A stretch of 31,470 nucleotides of DNA from Cellvibrio sp. (GTDB lineage Bacteria; Pseudomonadota; Gammaproteobacteria; Pseudomonadales; Cellvibrionaceae). Position 1 is the first letter of the stretch. The number at the start of each line of letters is the position of its first letter. Under the pieces are notes generated by a model. That model did no database searches and was not told the DNA's origin. It saw nothing but the letters and a program-made list of their open reading frames with translations. Below, piece by piece: positions 17,524 through 24,953 of this stretch. The stretch is from contig JAJQJO010000001.1 in assembly GCA_021323495.1 (NCBI GenBank), positions 1-31,470 on the forward strand, written 5' to 3'. The position numbers and the translations under genes were made by a program.

Positions 17524-18626
17524 ATGCGCCTGCTACTAAAAACCTGTCAGTGTTAATAATGGCTGGCGGTACCGGCGGTCATGTATTTCCGGCATTGGCC
17601 GTTGCTGAGGAGCTGCGTGCACGCGGCGCGACAATCAATTGGTTAGGGACCGGGCGCGGAATTGAAAATCGTTTGGTTCCAGCCGCAAATATCAAGTTGC
17701 ACCTCATTAAAGTAGAAGGTGTCCGCGGTCGCGGCCTTACAGGGTTATTGAAGGCGCCATTCTTGATTGTCTATGCATTGTTACAGGCCTTGGGTGTTAT
17801 TCGCCACACTAAACCGGACGTGGTTTTGGGTTTTGGTGGTTTTGCTTCAGGTCCGGGTGGACTGGCTGCAAAATTATCAGGCAGTCCCTTGATCATTCAT
17901 GAACAAAATTCGGTGGCGGGAACTACCAATCGTTTATTAGCAAAAGTTGCCGATAGGGTGCTTGCTGCGTTTCCTGATGCGTTTAGTGAAGTTGAAACTG
18001 CCCAGGTTGTTGGCAATCCGGTGCGTGAGCAAATAAAAAATATTGACGCCGTGCGCGACCGTTATACAGGACGTATGCAGCAAAAATTACCAATACAGTT
18101 ATTGGTTGTGGGCGGAAGCCTGGGTGCTAAAGCCATTAATGAATTAATTCCACAGGCATTGGCAAAATTGCCGATTGAGTCGCGCCCAATAGTCTGGCAT
18201 CAAACCGGTAAAGGTCATGCTGAAGCGACGACGGCTTTATATATGCAGCATCAACTCAACGCCAAAGTAACCGAGTTTATTGATGAAATGGCAGCGGCCT
18301 ATGCCTGGGCCGACATAGTAATTTGTCGCGCGGGTGCGTTGACAGTGTCGGAATTAATGATGGCCGGTGTTGCCGCTATTTTAATTCCGCTGCCCAGCGC
18401 GATTGATGATCACCAAACGTTTAATGCAAAAAATTTGAGCGATGCCGGTGCGGGTATCGCGCTGGTACAAAAAGATTTAACCGCAGCAAAATTGGCTGCT
18501 TTGTTGTTAACCGAATTAGCTGACCGCCATCACTTGATGGCAATGGCGGGAAAGGCGCAGCAATTGGCCAAACCTTTTGCTGCCGTACAAGTGGCTGATA
18601 TTTGTGAGGAGGTAGCCCGTGGGTAA
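17520..18626 (+). CDS. murG: MurG, lipid I N-acetylglucosaminyltransferase
   Basis: A 368-residue GT28-family enzyme (E. coli 355). It has the N-terminal lipid-I-binding glycine loop GGTGGH (residues 16-21), a second G-rich loop GFGGFASGPGGL, HEQNS at 127-131, and GGSLGA (198-203) at the start of the UDP-GlcNAc-binding domain. The acceptor-domain stretch CRAGALTVSELMMAG is also clear. It adds GlcNAc to lipid I on the cytoplasmic face, forming lipid II. It overlaps ftsW by 4 bases and murC by 8. Confidence 0.98.
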   Translation: MNAPATKNLSVLIMAGGTGGHVFPALAVAEELRARGATINWLGTGRGIENRLVPAANIKLHLIKVEGVRGRGLTGLLKAPFLIVYALLQALGVIRHTKPDVVLGFGGFASGPGGLAAKLSGSPLIIHEQNSVAGTTNRLLAKVADRVLAAFPDAFSEVETAQVVGNPVREQIKNIDAVRDRYTGRMQQKLPIQLLVVGGSLGAKAINELIPQALAKLPIESRPIVWHQTGKGHAEATTALYMQHQLNAKVTEFIDEMAAAYAWADIVICRAGALTVSELMMAGVAAILIPLPSAIDDHQTFNAKNLSDAGAGIALVQKDLTAAKLAALLLTELADRHHLMAMAGKAQQLAKPFAAVQVADICEEVARG

Positions 18627-20127
18627 TTCTACGCAACAATCCATAGGTGATAGGGCCATAGGTGATAGGGCCATAGGTGAGAGTGCCATAGGTGATAGCC
18701 CCAAAGGTAATGGCCCCATAGGTCACTGCGTCCCGGAAATGCGTCGTATTCGTCGCATCCATTTTATTGGTATCGGCGGTGCGGGCATGAGCGGTATCGC
18801 CGAAGTTTTGTTGAACCAAGGGTATGAAATTTCCGGTTCGGATATTAAAGAATCCAGCGTGACCATGCGATTGGTCGCCAAAGGCGCAACGGTATTTATT
18901 GGCCACTCAGCTGACAATGTGCGCGATGCGGATGTGGTCGTAAATTCCAGTGCTGTTAACGCGAGTAATCCGGAAATGTTGGGTGCGCGCGAATTGCGTA
19001 TTCCAATTGTGCGCCGTGCTGAAATGTTGGGTGAGCTGATGCGCTACCGTCACGGTATTGCGGTTGCAGGTACCCACGGTAAAACCACGACTACCAGTTT
19101 ATTGGCATCCATTCTGGCGGCGGCAAAACAAGACCCGACCTTTATTATTGGTGGATTGGTAAATAGTACCGGCACTAACGCGCAATTGGGGGCGAGCCGT
19201 TATTTAGTGGCCGAAGCCGATGAGAGCGATGCGTCTTTCCTGCATTTACAGCCGATGGTGGCAATTGTTACCAACATCGACGCAGACCATATGGAAACCT
19301 ATGGTGGCGATTTTTCCAAACTTAAAAAAACTTTTATCGAATTTTTGCACAACCTGCCCTTTTATGGTTTGGCAGTGCTGTGCGGTGAAGATCCGGTAAT
19401 CCGTGACATTATCCCGGAAGTATCACGGCCGATTTTGACTTATGGTTTTGATGGACATTGCGATTTCCGTGCAATCAATATCAAGCAAGACAAAATGCAT
19501 TCCGAATTTGATGTGATTCGTCCAGGCCACGATAAACCATTACATATTCGCATCAATATTCCCGGTATCCATAACGTGCTGAATGCAACGGCAGTCATCG
19601 CGGTGGCCACAGACGAAGGCATTAGTGATGAGGCGATTCAATCCGGCCTCGAAAACTTCCAGGGTGTTGGTCGTCGTTTCCAGGTTTATGGCAATTTTCC
19701 GGTGGGCGATGGCGAGGCAATGTTGGTGGATGATTACGGTCATCATCCACGCGAGGTAGCCGCCGTTATCAAAGCGGTGCGCGATGGTTGGCCTGAGCGT
19801 CGTTTGGTAATGATCTACCAGCCGCACAGATATACCCGTACACGTGATCTCTATGAAGATTTTGTCGAAGTTCTTTCGACCGCTGATGCGCTGATCATGC
19901 TGGAAGTATATAGCGCGGGTGAAGATTCTATTCCCGGTGCGGACAGTCGCCATCTCTGCCGCAGTATTCGCGCGCGCGGTTTAATCGAGCCAATCTTTGT
20001 GGAAACGGTAGATGGTGTTCCTGCAATCGTGAAAGACATAGTGCGTGCCGGTGACATAGTTATCACCCAGGGCGCGGGTAATGTGGGTGTTCTCTCCCCC
20101 GAATTAGCAAAACGTCAATTGCGTTAG
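18619..20127 (+). CDS. murC: MurC, UDP-MurNAc : L-alanine ligase, with an N-terminal pentapeptide-repeat extension
   Basis: A 502-residue Mur ligase (E. coli 491). The usual enzyme starts at VPEMRRIRRIHFIGIGGAGM (residue 38 on). The ATP loop AGTHGKTTTT has Lys155, and EADESDASFLHLQP, TNIDADHMETY and DDYGHHPREV are all present. It catalyses the first stem-peptide ligation. Residues 8-37 are six imperfect pentapeptides of the form (A/S/P)-I-G-(D/E)-x, encoded by a 15-bp tandem repeat. Relative to E. coli MurC this adds 25 residues, five units. The GTG at 18619 follows an excellent GAGGAGG (18606-18612, spacing 6), so the repeat is very likely translated; the next ATG, at 18739, lacks a comparable site. 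Activity should be unaffected, since all catalytic motifs lie downstream. Confidence 0.96.
   Translation: MGNSTQQSIGDRAIGDRAIGESAIGDSPKGNGPIGHCVPEMRRIRRIHFIGIGGAGMSGIAEVLLNQGYEISGSDIKESSVTMRLVAKGATVFIGHSADNVRDADVVVNSSAVNASNPEMLGARELRIPIVRRAEMLGELMRYRHGIAVAGTHGKTTTTSLLASILAAAKQDPTFIIGGLVNSTGTNAQLGASRYLVAEADESDASFLHLQPMVAIVTNIDADHMETYGGDFSKLKKTFIEFLHNLPFYGLAVLCGEDPVIRDIIPEVSRPILTYGFDGHCDFRAINIKQDKMHSEFDVIRPGHDKPLHIRINIPGIHNVLNATAVIAVATDEGISDEAIQSGLENFQGVGRRFQVYGNFPVGDGEAMLVDDYGHHPREVAAVIKAVRDGWPERRLVMIYQPHRYTRTRDLYEDFVEVLSTADALIMLEVYSAGEDSIPGADSRHLCRSIRARGLIEPIFVETVDGVPAIVKDIVRAGDIVITQGAGNVGVLSPELAKRQLR
18641..18730 (+). repeat. 15-bp tandem repeat, six units, inside the 5' end of murC
   Basis: The unit CCATAGGTGATAGGG is repeated exactly at 18641-18655 and 18656-18670, then with growing divergence: CCATAGGTGAGAGTG, CCATAGGTGATAGCC, CCAAAGGTAATGGCC and CCATAGGTCACTGCG (to 18730). 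The period is constant at 15, so the frame is kept and the encoded unit is a pentapeptide. Identical first copies and decaying later ones suggest recent duplication at the 5' side. I see no other copy of the unit in the window. Confidence 0.95.
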
Positions 20128-20138
20128 AGGTTAATCAA

Positions 20139-21113
20139 GTGATGCAAGCTGTAACACTGCCGATCAGTGAAACATTGAAAAAAGAATTGGGCCGCGTAGG
20201 GGTGCTCTATGGTGGGCTGTCGGCTGAGCGCGAAATTTCCTTGCAAAGCGGTGCAGCAGTTATTGCTGCGTTAGTGGAGGCTGGCATTGATCATGTTGCT
20301 ATTGATGTCGGCGACAATATTATTGCCGATATAGAGGCAGCAAATATTGACCGCGCGTTTCTAATCTTGCACGGCCCAGGTGGTGAAGATGGGCGTATGC
20401 AAGCGCTGCTTGAATTTTTAAATATCCCTTATACCGGCAGTGATGTTGCTTCATCGGCATTAGCGATGGATAAGTTGCGGACTAAACAATTGTGGCGCGG
20501 CGTTGATATTAATGGCCAACAAGGTTTGCCCACACCAGAATTCGCTGTGCTGACCAAAGGTTCGGATTTCCCCCGGGTTCTGGCGAATCTGGGTGGTGAA
20601 GTGATGGTAAAACCGGCCAATGAAGGTTCAAGTATCGGTATGTCGCGCGTTAATAATGCAGCAGCACTACAAGCTGCGTTTGAAACTGCAGCGCAATATC
20701 AGGGCAGTGTGTTGGTTGAGCAATTGATTGTGGGAGGTGAATACACCATTGCCATCCTTGATGGCGAAGCTTTACCTCCAATCAAATTGGAAACCAACCA
20801 CAGCTTCTACGATTTCAACGCAAAATATATTGCGGAAGATACGCGCTACATTTGCCCGTGCGGTCTATCGCCGGAAAAAGAACAGGAATTGAAAACGCTT
20901 GCCCTGAATGCGTTTAACACAGTGGGTTGCCGCGGTTGGGGACGAGTGGATGTAATGGCTGACGCGCAACAAAATTTCTATCTTCTGGAAGTGAATACCG
21001 CACCGGGAATGACCAGTCACAGTCTGGTTCCAATGGCCGCTAAAGCGGTGGGGCTGTCATTTGCAGAGTTGGTGCTCACGATTTTGCGTGCAAGCCTCGC
21101 GGTAAAAACGTAA
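20139..21113 (+). CDS. ddl: D-alanine-D-alanine ligase (DdlB type)
   Basis: A 324-residue ATP-grasp enzyme (E. coli DdlB 306). Seen are GVLYGGLSAEREISLQSG, the HGPGGEDGRMQALLE loop, YTGSDVASSALAMDK, the VMVKPANEGSSIGM ATP-grasp strand and the C-terminal LLEVNTAPGMTSHSL carrying metal ligands. Many homologues have HGRGGEDG; here Arg is Pro. It makes the D-Ala-D-Ala used by MurF. GTG (20139) and ATG (20142) are adjacent possible starts; GAGG at 20127-20130 is spaced 8 bases from the GTG. It lies 11 bases after murC, as in E. coli. Confidence 0.95.
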   Translation: MMQAVTLPISETLKKELGRVGVLYGGLSAEREISLQSGAAVIAALVEAGIDHVAIDVGDNIIADIEAANIDRAFLILHGPGGEDGRMQALLEFLNIPYTGSDVASSALAMDKLRTKQLWRGVDINGQQGLPTPEFAVLTKGSDFPRVLANLGGEVMVKPANEGSSIGMSRVNNAAALQAAFETAAQYQGSVLVEQLIVGGEYTIAILDGEALPPIKLETNHSFYDFNAKYIAEDTRYICPCGLSPEKEQELKTLALNAFNTVGCRGWGRVDVMADAQQNFYLLEVNTAPGMTSHSLVPMAAKAVGLSFAELVLTILRASLAVKT

Positions 21114-21140
21114 ATGGCTATGTGTAATAAACATGCGTGA
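21114..21140 (+). CDS. Eight-codon mini-ORF bridging ddl and ftsQ (speculative)
   Basis: An ATG follows the ddl stop codon without any gap (TAA-ATG) and opens the peptide MAMCNKHA, ending at TGA 21138-21140, inside the ftsQ start region. Both candidate ftsQ ATGs (21133 and 21142) sit within 8 bases of that stop and neither has a visible Shine-Dalgarno sequence. Ribosomes ending ddl or the mini-ORF could reinitiate there. So short a frame can arise by chance, so this is a coupling hypothesis, not a gene call. Confidence 0.2.
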   Translation: MAMCNKHA

Positions 21141-22242
21141 TATGAAAAACGAGCGTATTGAGCCACGCATAGGCAGCGAACGGAAAGATGCTGAACTGCC
21201 GAAACCAGCACGCAATAGCCGTACTGTAGATTTTGGGTTCGATGATCGCAGTGAGCCAGTAGTTGAGAAGCGCATTGTGCGCGATGTGTTAATGGAAGCT
21301 CCGTCATCGCGCTATGTTGCACCGGATCTGCCAATTGTCCGTCAGGATGTTCCACCAAAACGCGAGCGCGGTTATACCAAAGCCTCCCCTCAAGGACGTA
21401 GGGGGGTAGGTATAAAACAAAAAACTGCTGGTGACGGGAAAAAATTTTGGCATTCGTGGAATTTTTCCTGGGTCAATCGCAAATTGGGTGCGGTTATTTT
21501 TGCGATTGGGCTGTGTATCGGGATTTATTGGATCAGCGGTCCTGTAGCCAAAGTGTTTGAGCGGCCAATTAAAAGTGTCGTGGTAGAAGGTGATTTCAAC
21601 TTCATCACCAAACAGCGGGCCACTGAATTAATTAGCAATGAGATTGATGGTGATTTTTTACAACTGGATCTGATGCAATTGAAAAATGCATTGCTCAGTG
21701 ATCCCTGGGTGGAAAAAGTAACGCTCAATCGCCGCTGGCCTGACACTTTGGTGGTAAAAATTACTGAGCAAAAACCGATAGCTCGCTGGGGTGATGGATT
21801 TTTAAATCAACGCGGGGAAATTATTCGCGTTGATGAAGCGGATACGTTGTCCGGTCTGCCCTGGCTGCAGGGAAGTGAAGCAGATGCGCCAGAAATTTTG
21901 CAGCAATATCAGGATTTATCGCAACTTTTGCGCTCGCGCGGGCTGGATGTAATCGCATTAAAGTGCGATAACAAAAAATCCTGGCGATTAACCATAAAAA
22001 ATCATGTAGAAATTGCACTTGGACGCGATCAAGTGATGGAAAAAATACGTAGATTTGTTACTGTATATGATACGCATCTACGCAATGTTTGGATGGATGT
22101 AAGGGCGATAGATTTAAGGTACAGCAACGGAGTTGCGGTGCGGTGGGTAACTGACTCGGCGATGGCAAAAAAATACATTAAAAGCCAGTCGCAAGTGAAA
22201 GTACCTGCTGTCGTGACACCGGTTATTCCACACATTAATTGA
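21133..22242 (+). CDS. ftsQ: FtsQ, divisome bitopic protein with POTRA domain
   Basis: A 369-residue protein (E. coli 276). It has a transmembrane helix at about 118-135 (LGAVIFAIGLCIGIYWI), a POTRA domain starting around PIKSVVVEGDFNFITKQ (145-161) and the FtsQ beta domain with PWVEKVTLNRRWPDTL and TEQKPIARWG. It links FtsL/FtsB to the rest of the divisome. The cytoplasmic N-terminal tail is about 115 residues, charged and low-complexity, several times the E. coli tail. No ribosome site is seen before either ATG (21133, 21142), suggesting translational coupling to ddl. Confidence 0.94.
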   Translation: MRDMKNERIEPRIGSERKDAELPKPARNSRTVDFGFDDRSEPVVEKRIVRDVLMEAPSSRYVAPDLPIVRQDVPPKRERGYTKASPQGRRGVGIKQKTAGDGKKFWHSWNFSWVNRKLGAVIFAIGLCIGIYWISGPVAKVFERPIKSVVVEGDFNFITKQRATELISNEIDGDFLQLDLMQLKNALLSDPWVEKVTLNRRWPDTLVVKITEQKPIARWGDGFLNQRGEIIRVDEADTLSGLPWLQGSEADAPEILQQYQDLSQLLRSRGLDVIALKCDNKKSWRLTIKNHVEIALGRDQVMEKIRRFVTVYDTHLRNVWMDVRAIDLRYSNGVAVRWVTDSAMAKKYIKSQSQVKVPAVVTPVIPHIN

Positions 22243-22300
22243 TGAAGAAAATCGCCAGTTGCTTGGAATTGGCTAACTACTGGCAAACGAGGTTTATTGA

Positions 22301-23539
22301 ATGGCAAACGCTAGCGACAACAAAATGATTGTAGGCCTGGATATAGGCACATCCAAGGTTGTAGCTATCGTTGGTGCTATTACCCCTGAAGGCCAGTTGG
22401 AGATTGTCGGGATCGGCTCGCATCGCTCCAATGGTTTGAAAAAAGGCGTGGTTGTTAATATTGAATCGACCGTGTTGTCGATCCAGCGCGCGATTGAAGA
22501 AGCAGAGTTAATGGCCGGCTGCCAGATTCATTCTGTTTACGCAGGTATTGCCGGTAGCCATATCCGTAGTTTGAACTCACATGGAATTGTGGCGATTCGC
22601 GATCGCGAAGTGTTTTCACAGGATCTGGAGCGGGTAATTGATGCTGCCCAGGCAGTAGCGATTCCTGCAGATCAGAAAATCCTGCACATTTTGCCGCAAG
22701 AATTTTTGATTGATGACCAGGATGGAGTAAAAGAACCATTAGGCATGTCCGGAGTTCGCCTGGAAGCAAAAGTGCATTTGGTTACTTGCGCAGTAAATGC
22801 GGCCCAAAATATTGAAAAATGTATTCGTCGCTGCGGCCTGGAAGTGGAAGACATCATTCTCGAACAATTGGCTTCAAGTTATTCAGTGTTAACTGATGAT
22901 GAAAAAGAATTGGGCGTATGTGTGGTGGATATTGGCGGTGGTACCACTGATATTGCGATTTTTAAAGATGGTGCGATTCGCCATACCGGTGTTATTCCAA
23001 TAGCCGGCGATCAAGTGACCAATGACATAGCCATGGCATTGCGTACACCAACACCTAATGCCGAAGAAATCAAAATTAAATATGCCTGCGCGCTGGCCAA
23101 ATTAACCAGCCCGGATGAAACCATAAAAGTGCCGAGTGTTGGCGATCGTCAGCCGCGTGACTTGTCTCGTCAGGCGCTGGCAGAAGTGGTAGAGCCACGT
23201 TACGACGAATTATTTACGTTGATCCAGGCAGAACTGCGTCGCAGTGGTTACGAAGATTTGATTGCCGCAGGCATTGTATTGACCGGTGGGACTTCCAAAA
23301 TGGAAGGGGTAATCGAGTTGGCTGAGGAAATTTTCCATATGCCTGTTCGTCTCGGTGCCCCGCAAAACATTCGTGGTTTGTCCGACATAGTGAACAACCC
23401 AATTTATTCGACGGGCGTAGGTTTGCTGATTTATGCCATGAAACAACAACAGGGTAGTGGCCGCACATCGACTACTACCAAGGAATCGCAAGGTTCGATT
23501 TTTAGCAAGATCAAAAAAATATTCCAGAGCAATTTTTAA
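22301..23539 (+). CDS. ftsA: FtsA, actin-like membrane anchor of FtsZ
   Basis: A 412-residue protein (E. coli 420). It has the actin-fold phosphate loops GLDIGTSKVVAIVG (12-25) and VVDIGGGTTDIAIF, the 1C subdomain between them, and ILTGGTSKMEGV-type adenosine motif near residue 330. The C-terminus SIFSKIKKIFQSNF is the conserved amphipathic membrane-targeting helix. FtsA tethers FtsZ filaments to the membrane and recruits later division proteins. GAGG (22289-22292) is 8 bases before the ATG. A 58-base spacer separates it from ftsQ. Confidence 0.98.
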   Translation: MANASDNKMIVGLDIGTSKVVAIVGAITPEGQLEIVGIGSHRSNGLKKGVVVNIESTVLSIQRAIEEAELMAGCQIHSVYAGIAGSHIRSLNSHGIVAIRDREVFSQDLERVIDAAQAVAIPADQKILHILPQEFLIDDQDGVKEPLGMSGVRLEAKVHLVTCAVNAAQNIEKCIRRCGLEVEDIILEQLASSYSVLTDDEKELGVCVVDIGGGTTDIAIFKDGAIRHTGVIPIAGDQVTNDIAMALRTPTPNAEEIKIKYACALAKLTSPDETIKVPSVGDRQPRDLSRQALAEVVEPRYDELFTLIQAELRRSGYEDLIAAGIVLTGGTSKMEGVIELAEEIFHMPVRLGAPQNIRGLSDIVNNPIYSTGVGLLIYAMKQQQGSGRTSTTTKESQGSIFSKIKKIFQSNF

Positions 23540-23589
23540 CCAAATTTCATTTCACAGATTGAGTCAAGGGAAACAAAAGGGGTGTGGCC

Positions 23590-24771
23590 ATGTTTGAACT
23601 AGTTGATAGCATTCATCAGAACGCAGTAATCAAAGTGATCGGTGTTGGTGGTGGCGGCGGCAACGCGGTCAAGCACATGATCGCGAGCAAAATTGAAGGC
23701 GTAGAATTTATTTGCGCCAATACTGATTCGCAAGCATTAAAAGATATTGATGCACGCACCGTATTGCAGCTCGGCAATTCCATGACTAAAGGTCTGGGTG
23801 CTGGCGCCAATCCGGAAATCGGGCGTCAAGCTGCGATGGAAGATCGGGAGCGCATTGCGGAAGTATTGCGCGGGGCAGATATGGTGTTTATCGCTGCTGG
23901 TATGGGTGGTGGTACCGGTACGGGGGCGGCTCCGGTTGTTGCCGAAGTTGCGCGCGACCTGGGTATCCTGACCGTTGCTGTGGTGACCAAGCCTTTTCCG
24001 TTTGAAGGTCGCAAGCGTATGGTAATCGCCGACGCGGGCATTAAGGAATTAGGCGAGCGTGTTGACTCGCTGATAACAATCCCTAACGAAAAATTGTTAT
24101 CGGTGCTGGGAAAATCTACCAGCCTGCTCGATGCATTCAAAGCAGCAAACAACGTATTGCTCGGTGCAGTACAGGGGATTGCAGACCTGATTATTCGCCC
24201 GGGTATGATCAACGTGGACTTTGCCGATGTAAGGACAGTAATGTCCGAGATGGGCATGGCAATGATGGGCACAGGTCGCGCGACCGGTGAAAACCGTGCG
24301 CGGGAAGCGGCTGAAGCCGCGATTCGCAGCCCATTGCTGGAAGATGTAAACCTGCAAGGTGCACGCGGTATCCTGGTTAACATTACCGCCGGGATCGATT
24401 TGTCTCTGGGTGAGTACTCTGAAGTGGGCAGCATTATCGAAGAGTTTGCTTCAGGTGATGCAACTGTAGTCGTGGGTACGGTAATCGATCCGGAGATGAC
24501 CAACGAATTGCGCGTGACTGTGGTAGCGACCGGTTTGGGAGTTGCAGCCAAAACTGCGGCACCGGTAAAAGAGTCCAAGCCAGCACCTACTAAGGTGATT
24601 GATAATACCCGTCGTGCAGCACCGCCGGTGGATTATGCAGCGCTTGATCGTCCGGCACATCTGCGCGCTAACGCTCATTCATCCAATGCAGCTGCGCTGG
24701 CAGCGCCGCTGGGTGATAAAGAGCTGGAGTATCTCGATATCCCGGCATTCTTGCGTCGTCAAGCGGACTGA
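23590..24771 (+). CDS. ftsZ: FtsZ, tubulin-like division GTPase
   Basis: A 393-residue protein (E. coli 383). It has the N-terminal KVIGVGGGGGNAV, tubulin signature GGGTGTG (106-112), T7-loop NVDFADVRTVM, a variable acidic/proline linker from about 325, and the C-terminal FtsA/ZipA-binding peptide LEYLDIPAFLRRQAD. It polymerises into the Z-ring at midcell. ATG 23590 is preferred over the in-frame GTG at 23584 because AAGGGG (23577-23582) is spaced 7 bases from the ATG but only 1 from the GTG, and pseudomonad FtsZ starts MFELVD. Confidence 0.98.
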   Translation: MFELVDSIHQNAVIKVIGVGGGGGNAVKHMIASKIEGVEFICANTDSQALKDIDARTVLQLGNSMTKGLGAGANPEIGRQAAMEDRERIAEVLRGADMVFIAAGMGGGTGTGAAPVVAEVARDLGILTVAVVTKPFPFEGRKRMVIADAGIKELGERVDSLITIPNEKLLSVLGKSTSLLDAFKAANNVLLGAVQGIADLIIRPGMINVDFADVRTVMSEMGMAMMGTGRATGENRAREAAEAAIRSPLLEDVNLQGARGILVNITAGIDLSLGEYSEVGSIIEEFASGDATVVVGTVIDPEMTNELRVTVVATGLGVAAKTAAPVKESKPAPTKVIDNTRRAAPPVDYAALDRPAHLRANAHSSNAAALAAPLGDKELEYLDIPAFLRRQAD

Positions 24772-24788
24772 TAGGCTCTTCACTATAA

Positions 24789-24825
24789 GGGGGATTGCCA
24801 GTTTCAACTGGTTGATTCATCCCCC
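24789..24825 (+). terminator. Compound hairpin after ftsZ
   Basis: GGGGGAT (24789-24795) pairs with ATCCCCC (24819-24825), and a nested stem-loop CCAGT-TTCA-ACTGG (24798-24811) sits inside. There is no T-tract, so it is not a classical intrinsic terminator. It may stabilise the 3' end of the ftsZ message or cause partial termination between ftsZ and lpxC. Confidence 0.45.
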
Positions 24826-24849
24826 GGTTGGTAATATGCCCATGAAATC

Positions 24850-24872
24850 AAACCGTGTGAAACACATGGTTT
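24850..24872. repeat. Near-perfect palindrome, 10-bp arms around AAA, in the ftsZ-lpxC spacer
   Basis: AAACCGTGTG (24850-24859), AAA, CACATGGTTT (24863-24872); the arms match at nine of ten positions and the tenth is a G-U pair in RNA. No T-tract follows. It could be an RNA hairpin in the lpxC leader or an operator. Its 10-3-10 form repeats that of the palindrome at 7008-7030, though the sequence differs. Confidence 0.55.
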
Positions 24873-24953
24873 ATCGATAAGTAACTGTATCTTATGAGTT
24901 TTATCTAAGTTGCGGTCTATATTGAAACGGTTTGTAAAGTAAGGGGCATATCG

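Noticed and set aside
18641..18730. CRISPR array
   Set aside because: Units are 15 bp, directly abutting with no spacers, and lie inside a coding frame; no cas genes are present.
18421..18906. Antisense frame with a TYGPITYG-type repeat
   Set aside because: The repeat is only the reverse-strand reading of the 15-bp murC array; the murC frame has a strong ribosome site and family match.
23826..24578. 250-codon open frame antisense to ftsZ
   Set aside because: Ser/Thr/Ala/Pro-rich translation typical of the reverse strand of a conserved gene; no ribosome site or recognisable domain.
24910..24938. TTGCGG-17-TGTAAA as an lpxC promoter
   Set aside because: Poor match, and initiation would fall at or past the ribosome site AAGGGG.
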